From positions 1-37,842 of IMG/VR virus record IMGVR_UViG_3300027708_000165: a stretch of 37,842 nt of DNA, one strand, 5' to 3'. Below, piece by piece: positions 12,015 through 19,373 of this stretch. How positions within the stretch are numbered: position 1 is the stretch's first letter; every line of letters starts with the position of its first letter. Under the pieces are notes generated by a model. That model made no database searches and was not told the DNA's origin. It was given only the letters and a program-made list of their open reading frames with translations. The DNA is from a virus. A program made the position numbers and the translations under genes.

Positions 12015-12446
12015 CTAAACGGCTACTGTCTTCTTGCACTGCGATTCCTGTGAAGGATTAGCACAGCAGTAGAAAGCCTTGAAAGGCTTCCCGGTACGCT
12101 TCGATACACCAGCGGGGACCAACTTCATAGGCTGACCATGCTCACACAATGGTGCAGCCTGTTGCGGTGCAGCCCACGGATTAGCGGGAGCAGTCGGCGT
12201 TACAGGTGCAGGTGGTTCCGATGGAGTCCACTGATTAACTGGCTCCTCAATGATAGTACCACCAAGGGTAGTAGCGGCGAACTCTGTGTTCAAGTTTTGA
12301 ATCATGTTCACAGCCATAGCAAACGTTGGGTCAGTGACTGCTGCATCGGCTAACGCAACAAACTCTGCTGGTGTGCTTGCACGAAACGTAAGCAAGTCAC
12401 CGTTAATCTTCGTGGTAAAACTGATAGGTGCTTCTTGATGAGTCAT
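12015..12446 (-). CDS. C-terminal zinc-ribbon protein, 143 aa (possible ssDNA-binding role)
   Basis: ATG 12446 follows AGGAG. The N-terminal ~75 residues are an uncharacterised alpha/beta part; about 76-100 are Pro/Ala-rich linker. The C-terminus holds CEHGQPMKLVPAGVSK, KTGKPFKAFYCC and QCKK, four Cys and a His arranged as a zinc ribbon like those at the ends of topoisomerase or ssDNA-associated proteins. Its place right after the Cas4-like exonuclease gene suggests it binds DNA with it. The role is inference. Confidence 0.7.
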   Translation of the reverse strand: MTHQEAPISFTTKINGDLLTFRASTPAEFVALADAAVTDPTFAMAVNMIQNLNTEFAATTLGGTIIEEPVNQWTPSEPPAPVTPTAPANPWAAPQQAAPLCEHGQPMKLVPAGVSKRTGKPFKAFYCCANPSQESQCKKTVAV

Positions 12447-12458
12447 ATCTACTCCTGA

Positions 12459-13298
12459 TTATTTTTGAAATGGAAGGGCGTAAGGGGCACTACCACCAAC
12501 AGCATAGCATGAAGGTGCAACCATACATGACTGGCACATTGATGAGACGTTAGGAATAAACCTTTCATCACGGACAGAATCGGCAAACGAACCAAGCCAG
12601 TAGGCAAGCATCTCTGGCGTGTAATGAATGAGCGAACGGTTAGCGGAAGGCTCTCCCTTGCGGGACATGTAGTAGCAGCCCAACATGGGTGATACTCCAC
12701 CACGCTGACCCATAGCCATAGCGTATGTGCCTAACTGTGTGGTAGAGGCAGGCTCACGACTGCCAGTTTTTAGATCGCACACGATTAATTCACCTTCAGG
12801 ATTAACAAACACCCTGTCAATGAATCCTTTGACGGCAACCTCATCTTTGCCTTCACGGGCTAAGGATATAGTGAATTCCCATTCAACAAATGGGACACCA
12901 TTGTCTGTATAGATTTCCCAACCTGATGTGTCACGCCATTTCACATAGTCTTCGACCATCTTGGGTCCATGATCGTTCCACCATGCAGCGTTCTCCTTAT
13001 CGGGGTACGCTTTAGTTGCTCGCCCACCTGCACGAATATCTTTAGTAGTATCCAATTTTTCTGTAGCCTTGTCCCATGCACCTTTCCAGATTTCTGGAAT
13101 AGTGTGTGCATCTCCAAGGTCGTACCATTCTGCTGCGGTGTGGAACGCTGTCCCACCGTAGAACCACCATGCGTCGCTTTCTTCCACTCGTAGAACACGG
13201 GTGAGTCGGAACTTTTCTCCGCACTGCTGGTATGTGTCGAAACTGCTGTAGGATACGTGGTTCCTACCTGTTAATTCTTTAAGTGTCGGCTTGTCCAT
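12459..13298 (-). CDS. Cas4/RecB-like PD-(D/E)XK exonuclease with Fe-S cluster, 279 aa
   Basis: Cas4-type nuclease. VSYSSFDTYQQCGEKFRL opens with Cys26; the core has GFIDRVF (Asp), GELIVCDLKTG (Asp-x-Lys) and a helix QLGTYAMAMG, giving the D...DxK active site of RecB-like nucleases. The end has Cys255-x2-Cys258-x5-Cys264 (CQSCMVAPSC), which with Cys26 completes a [4Fe-4S] site. Length is normal. It is the first gene of the replication operon; there is no Shine-Dalgarno, and a promoter sits so close that the mRNA should begin at the ATG (leaderless). Probably resects DNA ends for recombination or degrades host DNA. Confidence 0.88.
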   Translation of the reverse strand: MDKPTLKELTGRNHVSYSSFDTYQQCGEKFRLTRVLRVEESDAWWFYGGTAFHTAAEWYDLGDAHTIPEIWKGAWDKATEKLDTTKDIRAGGRATKAYPDKENAAWWNDHGPKMVEDYVKWRDTSGWEIYTDNGVPFVEWEFTISLAREGKDEVAVKGFIDRVFVNPEGELIVCDLKTGSREPASTTQLGTYAMAMGQRGGVSPMLGCYYMSRKGEPSANRSLIHYTPEMLAYWLGSFADSVRDERFIPNVSSMCQSCMVAPSCYAVGGSAPYALPFQK

Positions 13299-13304
13299 GT
13301 CGGT

Positions 13305-13332
13305 AACATAGCATGGTAGGCTGACATTGCAA
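13305..13332 (-). promoter_or_regulatory. Leaderless promoter for the replication operon
   Basis: On the minus strand, TTGCAA (13332-13327), a 16-bp spacer and TATGTT (13310-13305) end six bases before the ATG at 13298. The predicted +1 therefore falls on the A of the start codon, which explains the absence of a ribosome site. Leaderless mRNAs are common in actinobacteria. Confidence 0.65.
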
Positions 13333-13349
13333 GGACCGACAGTTTATTG

Positions 13350-13369
13350 GGCGTGTCGTCGGCGTGTCG
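13350..13369. repeat. Tandem 9-bp direct repeat, 11-bp period (candidate operator)
   Basis: GGCGTGTCG occurs at 13350-13358 and 13361-13369, one helical turn apart, ending two bases before the plus-strand -35 at 13372 and lying between the two divergent promoters. Such tandem sites commonly bind an activator or repressor on one DNA face. The regulator is not identified. Confidence 0.4.
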
Positions 13370-13371
13370 CC

Positions 13372-13400
13372 TTGACAGGTGGCTGTTTGGTTGCTAGAAT
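13372..13400 (+). promoter_or_regulatory. Strong plus-strand promoter in a minus-strand region (TTGACA-17-TAGAAT)
   Basis: Near-consensus TTGACA (13372-13377), exactly 17 bp, TAGAAT (13395-13400); predicted start near 13407. No plus-strand gene follows: the RNA would run into an AT-rich stretch, then five hairpins, and would be antisense to the 3' end of the late operon. It could make a regulatory RNA or an origin primer. Confidence 0.7.
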
Positions 13401-13406
13401 GTCAGG

Positions 13407-13625
13407 GTGTTTGTATGGTGGGGTTTAATGTTTTTTAAATACATAAATAATATATAGACCCGTGAGGGTCACAGACATACACACACTACAATGCCCCTTA
13501 AAGGCCCATAGAGGGGCCGTACAACGACAAAAAGACCCCCACTGGTATGTCCAGTAGGGGTCAATCTGTCAGAGCCTTAGAATGGCTCTATAAGTTACTA
13601 CTCAGTAACCTATTATTCTTATTTA
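13407..13625 (+). ncRNA. Candidate hairpin-array RNA / AT-rich control region
   Basis: No gene is seen in 13299-13643. From the promoter above, the RNA crosses an AT-rich run (about 13428-13456) and then five hairpins: GACCC-gtga-GGGTC (13457-13470), GCCCCT/AGGGGC (13492-13516), GACCCC..ACTGG/CCAGT..GGGGTC (13533-13561), AGAGCC/GGCTCT (13571-13589) and GTTACT-actc-AGTAAC (13594-13609), the last followed by the T-rich CTATTATTCTTATTT. Could be a small RNA, a replication origin with its primer, or simply a set of terminators from the opposite strand. Confidence 0.4.
13528..13561 (-). terminator. Late-operon terminator
   Basis: Read on the minus strand, the stem GACCCC..ACTGG/CCAGT..GGGGTC (13561-13533) is followed immediately by TTTTTG (13532-13527). 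It lies 80 bases beyond the endolysin stop and is a typical rho-independent terminator for the structural operon. A second, weaker GACCC/GGGTC stem with a T/A-rich tail lies at 13470-13457. Confidence 0.8.
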
Positions 13626-13643
13626 ATTCATATATCATAATAG

Positions 13644-14174
13644 TCAGATAGGGTTGCCGTGCTTATCATGGCGAATCCCATTCTTGTCAATACGCAAAGC
13701 ACGAATCACCTGCTGACAATCAGCAATAGTTGTACCAGAACGGCAAGCCCAATGCATCCAATCAAACCAGCCCGGATTGTAATCGCCACCACACTCAACA
13801 GCACCACCCCAATAAAGCACCTTATAGCGGCGCTTCAAACGGGCAGCCTTCACTGCGCGACCAGCAGACTTCCACCAAGACATAGGGCTAGTTCCCGTAG
13901 CACCCTCAGCATCACCATTGATGTCCACCGCAGACCCAGAACTATGATCAGACCATGCTGAACCAGTCCTAATAGAACGGTAATCGTAACCATCCGAAAC
14001 ATGAACATGCTTAATAGTATTATGATAGTCACGAATAAGAGAAGCAAACAAAGGCCACAACTCTTCACGAACCCACAGTTTTGTACCCACACCCGGAACA
14101 ATCCCGTCACGCAAACGAGAATCACCCCAAGCAGGATTATCTAAAACCTCATACCCGTTAGTAGAAACAGGCAT
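13644..14174 (-). CDS. Endolysin, peptidase M15 (VanY-type) family, 176 aa
   Basis: Zinc peptidase that cleaves peptidoglycan stem or cross-bridge peptides. SDHSSGSAVDIN at 76-87 is the SxHxxGxAxD motif (zinc ligands His77 and Asp84), and DWMHW at 138-142 supplies His141. The N-terminal part (DSRLRDGIVPGVGTKLWVR) is typical of phage M15 enzymes. No separate wall-binding domain is obvious; about 25 C-terminal residues are basic. ATG 14174 overlaps the holin stop as TGATG; a GTG at 14177 is possible. Last gene of the late operon. Confidence 0.9.
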   Translation of the reverse strand: MPVSTNGYEVLDNPAWGDSRLRDGIVPGVGTKLWVREELWPLFASLIRDYHNTIKHVHVSDGYDYRSIRTGSAWSDHSSGSAVDINGDAEGATGTSPMSWWKSAGRAVKAARLKRRYKVLYWGGAVECGGDYNPGWFDWMHWACRSGTTIADCQQVIRALRIDKNGIRHDKHGNPI

Positions 14175-14398
14175 CACTTACCTGCCTTAAGACCATAACG
14201 AAGGTCTTTCTTATTCAAAGAATTAATAACAACAGGAAGAGCAGCACCCAGCGCGGCATACAACCACGTCTGCCAATGCCCAAAATTAATACCACCAGTA
14301 GCAACCTCATCAAGAACCAAAGACAACACCACAGCAAGCGCAGACTTCAACGCAGTGCCCAATGGTGACGAAGCAAGCCAACTACCAAATGATCCCAC
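14174..14398 (-). CDS. Holin-like membrane protein, 74 aa
   Basis: GTG 14398 follows GAGGAG. Two hydrophobic stretches, TALKSALAVVLSLVLDEVA (15-33) and TWLYAALGAALPVVINSL (44-61), with a short loop and basic tail LNKKDLRYGLKAGK, fit a small two-helix holin. It lies directly before the endolysin gene. It would time lysis by forming membrane lesions. The family is not named; the assignment rests on topology and place. Confidence 0.75.
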   Translation of the reverse strand: MGSFGSWLASSPLGTALKSALAVVLSLVLDEVATGGINFGHWQTWLYAALGAALPVVINSLNKKDLRYGLKAGK

Positions 14399-14409
14399 AA
14401 TAATCTCCT

Positions 14410-14640
14410 CTACCTATTATCCAAATGCCACTCAATATGGCCATCAATCTTGTTCTCTACAACATCCAACTTGCGTTCAATACGATCCAGTGCATCACGG
14501 GTAGAAGAACCACCGTTAGGACGAAACTCTTTAGACATCATTACGTGTGACCTAATAAGCCAAGACAATGCAGACAAGCATGCTCCCGCGATTAGAAGGA
14601 CAGTAAGAATTTCACCCGGAGAATTCAACCAGTCCGGCAT
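14410..14640 (-). CDS. DUF2746-like membrane protein of the lysis cassette, 76 aa
   Basis: ATG 14640 overlaps the stop of the preceding tail gene (TGATG). One membrane helix (EILTVLLIAGACLSALSWLI, about 9-28) is followed by a charged coiled-coil-like tail RDALDRIERKLDVVENKIDG and a final HIEWHLDNR. This one-helix-plus-amphipathic-tail pattern matches DUF2746-like proteins beside phage lysis genes; a holin partner, antiholin or spanin-like role is possible but not shown. Confidence 0.7.
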   Translation of the reverse strand: MPDWLNSPGEILTVLLIAGACLSALSWLIRSHVMMSKEFRPNGGSSTRDALDRIERKLDVVENKIDGHIEWHLDNR

Positions 14641-16568
14641 CACAACTCCCGACATTCAATAACAGCAACGCCACCAAAACCTGAAGCATTACGTGGAGGA
14701 GAAGTTTGCACAAACTGCACATCCTCCACAAGAACCGTATAAGACTCTTTACCAACCAAATCCTGCAACAGTACAGGCAAACCATTCAACAAAGAAGCAC
14801 GCAAAGACTGATACCTTTGAATAGCACTACCAACACCACCAGCCTTATTACCAAAACGATCCTGCTCATTATCAAAACACAACACAGGAATACGCCACTG
14901 CTGCTTACGAGTAACCGCAGGCAAAGCCTTAGTTTGCCAACCACGAAGAATCGGACCCTTAGTAGCATCAGTACTAGACCTAGAAAGATCAAAACGCAAA
15001 GTCACATACTCTGTAGGTGCAGTTTCAGCAAACCCAAACTCTGCCGAACTAGCAGAAGACAACGTGTAAAGAGAAGTACTAAAACCAGAATAGTCAGTAG
15101 AATAAACAGCAACAGAACCATTAACAGTGTCACCCTTAACGGATGCCAACTGAAAAGTTTTAGGTTCAAGAGTGCTATAACGCACACTAGAAGCAACAAT
15201 TTGACCAGCAGAAACAACACGAGTAGCACTAGACTGATACAAGCCACTACTATTTATGGCAATAAGAACACGACTAGTAGTGCCAAACATGTACACGGCA
15301 TCAACGTCACCAGTTACACCAGTATCAACATCATTAGCCCAAGCGTAACGGCCAGCAGGATCAGGTTCAGAAAGGTCAATACGAATACAGCCAGCAGTAC
15401 CATTACCCACATCTGAAGCACCAACATAAATGAAACGATCATATGCGGCAGTATCGCCATACACTGTACTATTAGAATAAGTTAAAGGACCATAGTTTAC
15501 TGTGCCGTCGGCGGCAACAGTACCCACACGCACACCAGCACTAGTAACAATAGTAAGATACGTGCCAAGATATACACGAATACCTTTGATCACTTCACCA
15601 TTAGGCATTTCAGCAACAGTCACTGGCGCAGCAAGCGCATCAACACTACCGTCAGCCTTAAGGGTAAAACTGAAGATAGCAGACCTAGAACCACGGTAGC
15701 CTGAAGCAAGAATTGCACCCGGGGCAGCAGTCACACCAGTCCACGTCCAACTACCCTCACCCTGCCAGATGCGGTAAGAAGTAGTAAGACTATAAGGAGC
15801 AGAACCTGTAGGACCATTCAAAGGAAGTTCATACAAGTCAGAACCAAATGCCGCAATAATACGTTCCTTTACCCACCAGCCAGTAGCGGCACCAAGACTA
15901 TGAGTCCACTGAGGAGTGAAAGAAGAACCACTAGCAAGAGCAATATCAATACCACTTGTATGAAAACCTAAAACAGCGTTACCTGTACTGGCGAGAGAAG
16001 TGGGAACATTTGAAGAGTATCCGGCAACAGTAGTGACAGTTGTACCATCCCAACGCTTCACCTGCGTACTCGCCACACCAGTACCAGTCAAGCCGTACAC
16101 GTACGTGGTGCTGCCGTTATCGGCAGACACAATATCCATGACACCAACACTAGTGAAACCAGAAACAAGACTCATTTCAGGAAGCAAAGAAGCCTTACCC
16201 GGAGTCCACACATCCACACCATACGACGTATTGAAACGTCTCATAACACGCTGATCACTAGCAATATCGTAAGCATTATGTGTAGTTTCAAAAAATGTTT
16301 GACCAGCACCACAACTAAAATCACGTTGTGAACGAATCCACCAACCAGTCAAACTATGTTCACCCGGATCGGGACGAGAATCAAACTGATCTTTGTTTAC
16401 TTGAACAAAAGAACGAATCATTTGATATTGATCGGATGCGACAGACAGGAAAGGTTTACCTGCTAAAGCCCACTCATATTTGAAACCGCTGTTAGTCCAA
16501 ACGTCTACAGCAGTTGACCCGTAACCTATCCCAAATACTGGGTCTTCACTGATATCGTAAGTTGCCAT
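14640..16568 (-). CDS. Minor tail / distal tail protein, 642 aa
   Basis: A large beta-rich protein with many G/T/S/V repeats of the type DGTVNYGPLTYSNSTVYG and WDGTTVTTVAGYSS, consistent with beta-propeller or beta-sandwich tail structure. It begins MATYDISEDPVFGIGYGSTA, without signal peptide. C-terminal region near 555-640 has VTRKQQWRIPVLCFDNEQDRFG and VLVEDVQFVQTSP, resembling the ends of phage tail components that bind partners. Placed between the fibre gene and the lysis genes. It may bind receptor or form the tail tip; exact role is unproven. Confidence 0.7.
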   Translation of the reverse strand: MATYDISEDPVFGIGYGSTAVDVWTNSGFKYEWALAGKPFLSVASDQYQMIRSFVQVNKDQFDSRPDPGEHSLTGWWIRSQRDFSCGAGQTFFETTHNAYDIASDQRVMRRFNTSYGVDVWTPGKASLLPEMSLVSGFTSVGVMDIVSADNGSTTYVYGLTGTGVASTQVKRWDGTTVTTVAGYSSNVPTSLASTGNAVLGFHTSGIDIALASGSSFTPQWTHSLGAATGWWVKERIIAAFGSDLYELPLNGPTGSAPYSLTTSYRIWQGEGSWTWTGVTAAPGAILASGYRGSRSAIFSFTLKADGSVDALAAPVTVAEMPNGEVIKGIRVYLGTYLTIVTSAGVRVGTVAADGTVNYGPLTYSNSTVYGDTAAYDRFIYVGASDVGNGTAGCIRIDLSEPDPAGRYAWANDVDTGVTGDVDAVYMFGTTSRVLIAINSSGLYQSSATRVVSAGQIVASSVRYSTLEPKTFQLASVKGDTVNGSVAVYSTDYSGFSTSLYTLSSASSAEFGFAETAPTEYVTLRFDLSRSSTDATKGPILRGWQTKALPAVTRKQQWRIPVLCFDNEQDRFGNKAGGVGSAIQRYQSLRASLLNGLPVLLQDLVGKESYTVLVEDVQFVQTSPPRNASGFGGVAVIECREL

Positions 16569-18148
16569 TATGAAGTAACCATTGCAATCCAGTACACAGT
16601 CACAGTAGTAGATGCAGAAGTTCCATCAATATGACGCACACCATAAGTGAATCCGCTAGTTGAAGTTGCTGAAACGTTACAGTTATACACGGCTGCATCT
16701 GCGGTAACAACAACGTTAGGCGCACTACCAAATGCAGTGCCAAAAGTAACAGCCTTAGAACCGCTTGCTGCGGAAGACAAAGTAATAGAGTTAGTTCCAG
16801 ACTGTATGGGTGTGGATACCGCTGAAGCATTGCTCAACGTGACTGCGCCAGCAACCGGGGCACCAGTACCGTCGAACTTAAGAACCTGCTGGGCAGTGCC
16901 AGTAACGCCTGCGGTAAGAGAGCCACCACTGCCAGTAACAGAAACAGCAGAGTTAGAAAAAGAAGTACGTCCCGTACCACCCTGACCAATAGTTAGAGCA
17001 GTGGTAAGACCAGTAAGTGAAGTAATGTCAGAGTTAGCGCCAGAAGCAGCAGCACTAAGACTAGAACGAGCAGTCGCAGCAGTAGTACCAGCAGTACCAC
17101 CCTGCGCTACAGAAAGCGCAGTAGTCAAACCAGTTAAAGCAGTAATATCACTGTTGCTGCCAGACGCAGCAGCACTTAAACTAGTTCTAGCAGCAGAAGC
17201 AGTGGAAGCATTAGTTCCACCATTAGCAACAGGAAGGATACTAGAACCTACATCAGCAGTCAATGAGACTGCACCAAATGTAGGAGCAGAAGAAGTATTT
17301 CCCTTCAACACCTGACCCGTAGTGCCAGCAGCAGTAGCAGTTACAGCAATGCCACCAAGAAGAACGCCATTAGAAGTAAGAGAATTAACACCAGTGCCAC
17401 CTTGACCAACACTAAGCGCACTAGTCAAACCACTAAGTGAAGTGATATCAGAGTTGCTGCCAGAAGCAGCAGCACTAAGACTAGCCCTAGCACCAGAAGC
17501 AGTAGTGGCATTAGTGCCACCGTTGGCCACGGGAAGAATGCTTGAACCAACATCGGCAGTTAAGGAGACCGCACCGAATACTGGTGCAGAAGAAGTAACA
17601 GCCTTAAGAACTTGACCAGTCGTGCCAACAGCAGTAGAAACAGTAGTATTAGCGCCATTAGCAACAACAACACCATTGACAGTCATGTTGGCAGTATTAG
17701 TTACAGCATTCTGAGAACCGCGCTGCAACGTAGTTGCATTAACTGTTCCACCAGTAATAGTCTTATTTGTCAACGGCTGCGTATCAGTAGTACCCACAAC
17801 AGAACCAGACACACCATGCACACCAGTAGAAGCATTAATATGAGAATTAGGCTCATCAAAATCACGAGCAGACACACCATGCTTAACCGCAGCACCAGCA
17901 GAATGGCTCACAGCAGTAGTACCATCAGAACCACGAGTTACAGTAAACGAAATATTAGAAACACCATACGTGGCGGCAGTAACCTCACACACCTCTTCCT
18001 TACCTGACACGTTATCGTCAATAATAATCGTGAAAGGAACAGAAGGCCAACCAGTAGTAAGAACAACAGTACAAGTAACATCAGTACTATTCAACAAAGA
18101 AGACAAAGAACTAGAAACAGCATTAGAAGAATAATAACGGCGAGCCAC
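16568..18148 (-). CDS. Repetitive tail fibre protein, 526 aa
   Basis: Begins MARRYYSSNAVSSSLSSLLN and has an N-terminal beta domain ending near VKHGVSARDFDEPNSHINA (residue ~85-108), typical of attachment to the tail. It then has two ~100-residue repeats (about 178-280 and 280-395), each containing TTGQVLK, SSAP, FGAVSLTADVGSSILPVANGGTN, LSAAASGSNSDIT and QGGTG. These are Gly/Thr/Ala-rich fibre repeats of the ANGGTNA/QGGTG class seen in many phage fibres. The C-terminus is a beta knob-like domain (VTFGTAFGSAPNVVVTADAA near 470-490) as at fibre tips. ATG overlap ties it to the next gene. Receptor binding is likely. Confidence 0.82.
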   Translation of the reverse strand: MARRYYSSNAVSSSLSSLLNSTDVTCTVVLTTGWPSVPFTIIIDDNVSGKEEVCEVTAATYGVSNISFTVTRGSDGTTAVSHSAGAAVKHGVSARDFDEPNSHINASTGVHGVSGSVVGTTDTQPLTNKTITGGTVNATTLQRGSQNAVTNTANMTVNGVVVANGANTTVSTAVGTTGQVLKAVTSSAPVFGAVSLTADVGSSILPVANGGTNATTASGARASLSAAASGSNSDITSLSGLTSALSVGQGGTGVNSLTSNGVLLGGIAVTATAAGTTGQVLKGNTSSAPTFGAVSLTADVGSSILPVANGGTNASTASAARTSLSAAASGSNSDITALTGLTTALSVAQGGTAGTTAATARSSLSAAASGANSDITSLTGLTTALTIGQGGTGRTSFSNSAVSVTGSGGSLTAGVTGTAQQVLKFDGTGAPVAGAVTLSNASAVSTPIQSGTNSITLSSAASGSKAVTFGTAFGSAPNVVVTADAAVYNCNVSATSTSGFTYGVRHIDGTSASTTVTVYWIAMVTS

Positions 18149-18151
18149 GAG

Positions 18152-19039
18152 TTACCTCCGGTAATGAACAGGTGTCGGGTACTGATCGCGGAAACGGTCA
18201 ATCTCTTCAGAAAGCCGTTGCTGATACAGTGCATAAATAGTACGGGCAACAGTAGAACCAGAACCCGGCTGACGCTTCTCATCAAAGAAACCAGCAGCCA
18301 CAGAATTCTGATCAAGAAGCGAAGCATCAACAGCAGACAACAGTTTTGCTACCGCCCCAAGAACAACAACATCACGACAATAAACAGGAAGACCAGCAGT
18401 ACCCTCAAGCGTGTCAGCACCATCAGACAAAGAAGTAGGCAAAGCAAAATAGTTTACCTGAACAGTACGCCCCGGAGTAATCGAATCAAAAATGTCAATC
18501 GTCTTACCCGTAGGCCACGCAGTAGTATTAGCAACCTGATTAAAAGTCCAACGCTTGACCTTAGACCACAAACGGGAAGGACCAACAACCTGCCACGACA
18601 CCTCAGACACTGCATTAGTTCCAGCAGGCAAAGCGTACGTAGTACGCGGTGCAACAAAAGAAAAAGTAGTAGAAGAAGGATTTTGAATTTCTTTACCAAC
18701 AGCCTGAATAGTGTTATTGATTTGAGTTTTCACTTGGCTACGAGGAAACAGTGGAGTAAACGTAACCTTAGCATTAGCGGCATGAGTAGCAGCAGTAGTG
18801 CCATCCACACCACGCCCCCAAGGGGCAAGAGACACAGTAGAACCACTAATCGAATCAACAAACACTAACTCGTCATCAATCTCCACACGGCCCATACCAA
18901 TCCTTGCACCGTTATTAACAGTCAAAGTAGTATCAGAACTTGTGGCAGAAGAAGTCAACCAAGTAGTTTGCTCCTGATTACGTACGTAACCATGCAGCAT
19001 AGTTAGTGCATCGTTAATAAGGTCATTAAACGTAGTCAC
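18152..19039 (-). CDS. Connector / tail adaptor protein, 295 aa
   Basis: MTTFNDLINDALTMLHGYVR at the start and TLTVNNGARIGMGRVEIDDE with SLAPWGRGVDGTTAATHAAN near 70-90 resemble head-tail adaptor or tail-neck proteins of short-tailed phages. PRSQVKTQINNTIQAVGKEI and the helical end LYQQRLSEEIDRFRD follow. No enzymatic motif. Its location after the coat and FN3 genes and before the fibre gene supports a tail-neck role. SD and ATG 19039 are normal; nine bases separate it from the gene ahead. Confidence 0.65.
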   Translation of the reverse strand: MTTFNDLINDALTMLHGYVRNQEQTTWLTSSATSSDTTLTVNNGARIGMGRVEIDDELVFVDSISGSTVSLAPWGRGVDGTTAATHAANAKVTFTPLFPRSQVKTQINNTIQAVGKEIQNPSSTTFSFVAPRTTYALPAGTNAVSEVSWQVVGPSRLWSKVKRWTFNQVANTTAWPTGKTIDIFDSITPGRTVQVNYFALPTSLSDGADTLEGTAGLPVYCRDVVVLGAVAKLLSAVDASLLDQNSVAAGFFDEKRQPGSGSTVARTIYALYQQRLSEEIDRFRDQYPTPVHYRR

Positions 19040-19047
19040 AGAAACTC

Positions 19048-19302
19048 CTAAACCGTTTCAATCAGATAGCCGTAACCGGCAGCAACAAGATCGTCATACT
19101 CTGCTGTAGTAAGTTCATACTCGTGTCCACCCAGATAGTACGAGTCAGCCTCTTCAAGCAGAAGAACATCAGGAAAATCAATCTCATCCCATACACCATC
19201 AGTCTTTACTAGACTGATACCGCGACGGTTACCATGCCACCACAAGGCGTAAGGCCGACCGACTTTTTCTTCCACTGTCGGTGGACGCAGAATGTATGTC
19301 AT
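19048..19302 (-). CDS. Hypothetical virion-region protein, 84 aa
   Basis: ATG 19302 is favoured because it overlaps the 23-codon frame's stop as TGATG; a GTG at 19305 is the alternative. MTYILRPPTVEEKVGRPYAL, then WWHGNRRGISLVKTDGVWDEI and LLLEEADSYYLGGHEYELT form an alpha/beta protein with a Tyr/Gly-rich end (VAAGYGYLIETV). Similar short proteins accompany connector genes in related phages as I recall, with no known role. Likely a minor structural or assembly protein. Confidence 0.65.
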   Translation of the reverse strand: MTYILRPPTVEEKVGRPYALWWHGNRRGISLVKTDGVWDEIDFPDVLLLEEADSYYLGGHEYELTTAEYDDLVAAGYGYLIETV

Positions 19303-19373
19303 CACTCATCAAAAATTTGGCCAGTGCCAGCACTAAACGTGGCAGTTGAATATCCGTTATGGAGTACGCGCAT
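19302..19373 (-). CDS. Possible 23-aa microprotein between FN3 and 84-aa genes
   Basis: ATG 19373 overlaps the FN3 gene's stop as TGATG, and its own stop overlaps the next ATG as TGATG again. The product is MRVLHNGYSTATFSAGTGQI plus FDE. Both overlaps suggest it is really translated or at least used for re-initiation. The sequence is like the ends of small tail proteins; no function can be given. Confidence 0.4.
   Translation of the reverse strand: MRVLHNGYSTATFSAGTGQIFDE

Noticed and set aside
14706-15416. Long plus-strand frame (236 aa) opposite the minor tail gene
   Set aside because: Low-complexity Thr/Arg/Ser/Asn-rich translation is the antisense shadow of strongly biased codons in the real minus-strand gene; no ribosome site.
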